This document shows, one piece after another, positions 5,463 to 5,504 of a DNA stretch of 5,504 nt (position 1 is the stretch's first letter; every line of letters begins with the position of its first letter). The stretch lies in contig CAIXSE010000443.1 in NCBI GenBank assembly GCA_903921965.1, positions 1 through 5,504 on the forward strand, read 5' to 3'. The notes below the pieces were generated by a model, which was not told the DNA's origin, did not search any database, and worked only from the letters and a program-made list of their open reading frames with translations. Made by a program: the position numbers and the translations under genes. The DNA is from an uncultured Thermoleophilia bacterium. Lineage in GTDB: Bacteria; Actinomycetota; Thermoleophilia; UBA2241.

Positions 5463-5504
5463 TCTAGCGCGGCTGCTGGCGCGCGTCTCGCGCCCCGGCC
5501 GCTA
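5461..5504 (+). CDS. Partial N terminus of a TIGR03960-like B12-binding radical SAM protein
   Basis: The frame starting at 5461 reads DLARLLARVSRPGR and then TA, probably Tyr. This resembles the N-terminal LLxRVxxPxRYxG pattern of TIGR03960 radical SAM proteins with a B12-binding domain. These often lie after rodA and before a DUF2344 gene, ribonuclease E/G and rplU in actinobacteria and clostridia. Only about 14 residues are visible, so the family call rests on a short match plus context; the function of the family is poorly known. The start codon is unresolved. The only in-frame ATG/GTG/TTG nearby is TTG 5407, inside the DUF697 gene and without a clear ribosome-binding site. GTG 5459 has good spacing from AAGGGAG, but in its own frame it hits TAG after two codons. 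The boundary given is the recognisable part, not a chosen start. Confidence 0.5.

Noticed and set aside
5478..5494. GGCGCG/CGCGCC inverted repeat as a terminator after the DUF697 gene
   Set aside because: No U-tract is visible, and it falls within the probable radical SAM coding frame. Such GC-only repeats are common by chance at this composition.

Overview
The window is a gene-dense piece of a cell-elongation (dcw/mre-type) operon. All genes are on the + strand, with no intergenic gap above a few bases. Base composition is clearly high G+C, and codons end almost always in G or C. The gene order is mreC - mreD - class B PBP2 (mrdA/pbpA) - rodA - DUF697-family gene - probable radical SAM/B12 protein. 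This order, the composition and the exclusive use of GTG/TTG starts suggest a rod-shaped actinobacterium in the broad sense. A deep lineage such as Coriobacteriia/Anaerosomatales or Thermoleophilia is my best guess. That is inference; no rRNA or other marker is present.

Layout: mreC (8-838) is complete, because an in-frame TGA at 2-4 precedes its GTG. It overlaps mreD (835-1401) through a GTGA junction. mreD overlaps the PBP2 gene (best start 1382, end 3406). Three bases later comes rodA (3410-4558), which overlaps a DUF697 gene (4545-5462, TTG start). The last ~45 bases read as the N terminus of a TIGR03960-like radical SAM protein that runs off the window. Its start codon is problematic: a well-placed GTG is one base out of frame.

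How the genes work together: MreC and MreD link cytoplasmic MreB filaments (gene expected just upstream) to the periplasmic synthesis machinery. RodA (SEDS glycosyltransferase) polymerises lipid II, and PBP2 (transpeptidase) cross-links the new strand and activates RodA. Their overlaps imply one polycistronic message with translational coupling. The DUF697 protein is the least understood member: a soluble Rossmann-like but P-loop-less N-terminal half joined to a well-conserved DUF697 half, placed in the elongation cluster.

Points deserving a second look: RodA has lost the family's QPSE-x-x-K Glu and Lys; the DUF697 protein is an uncharacterised candidate elongasome partner; the DUF697/radical SAM junction combines three consecutive small hairpins, a sequestered Shine-Dalgarno, atypical codons and an out-of-frame start; and the PBP2 cytoplasmic tail has a 9-residue tandem duplication. 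I found no RNA genes, mobile elements, CRISPR arrays or convincing promoters.
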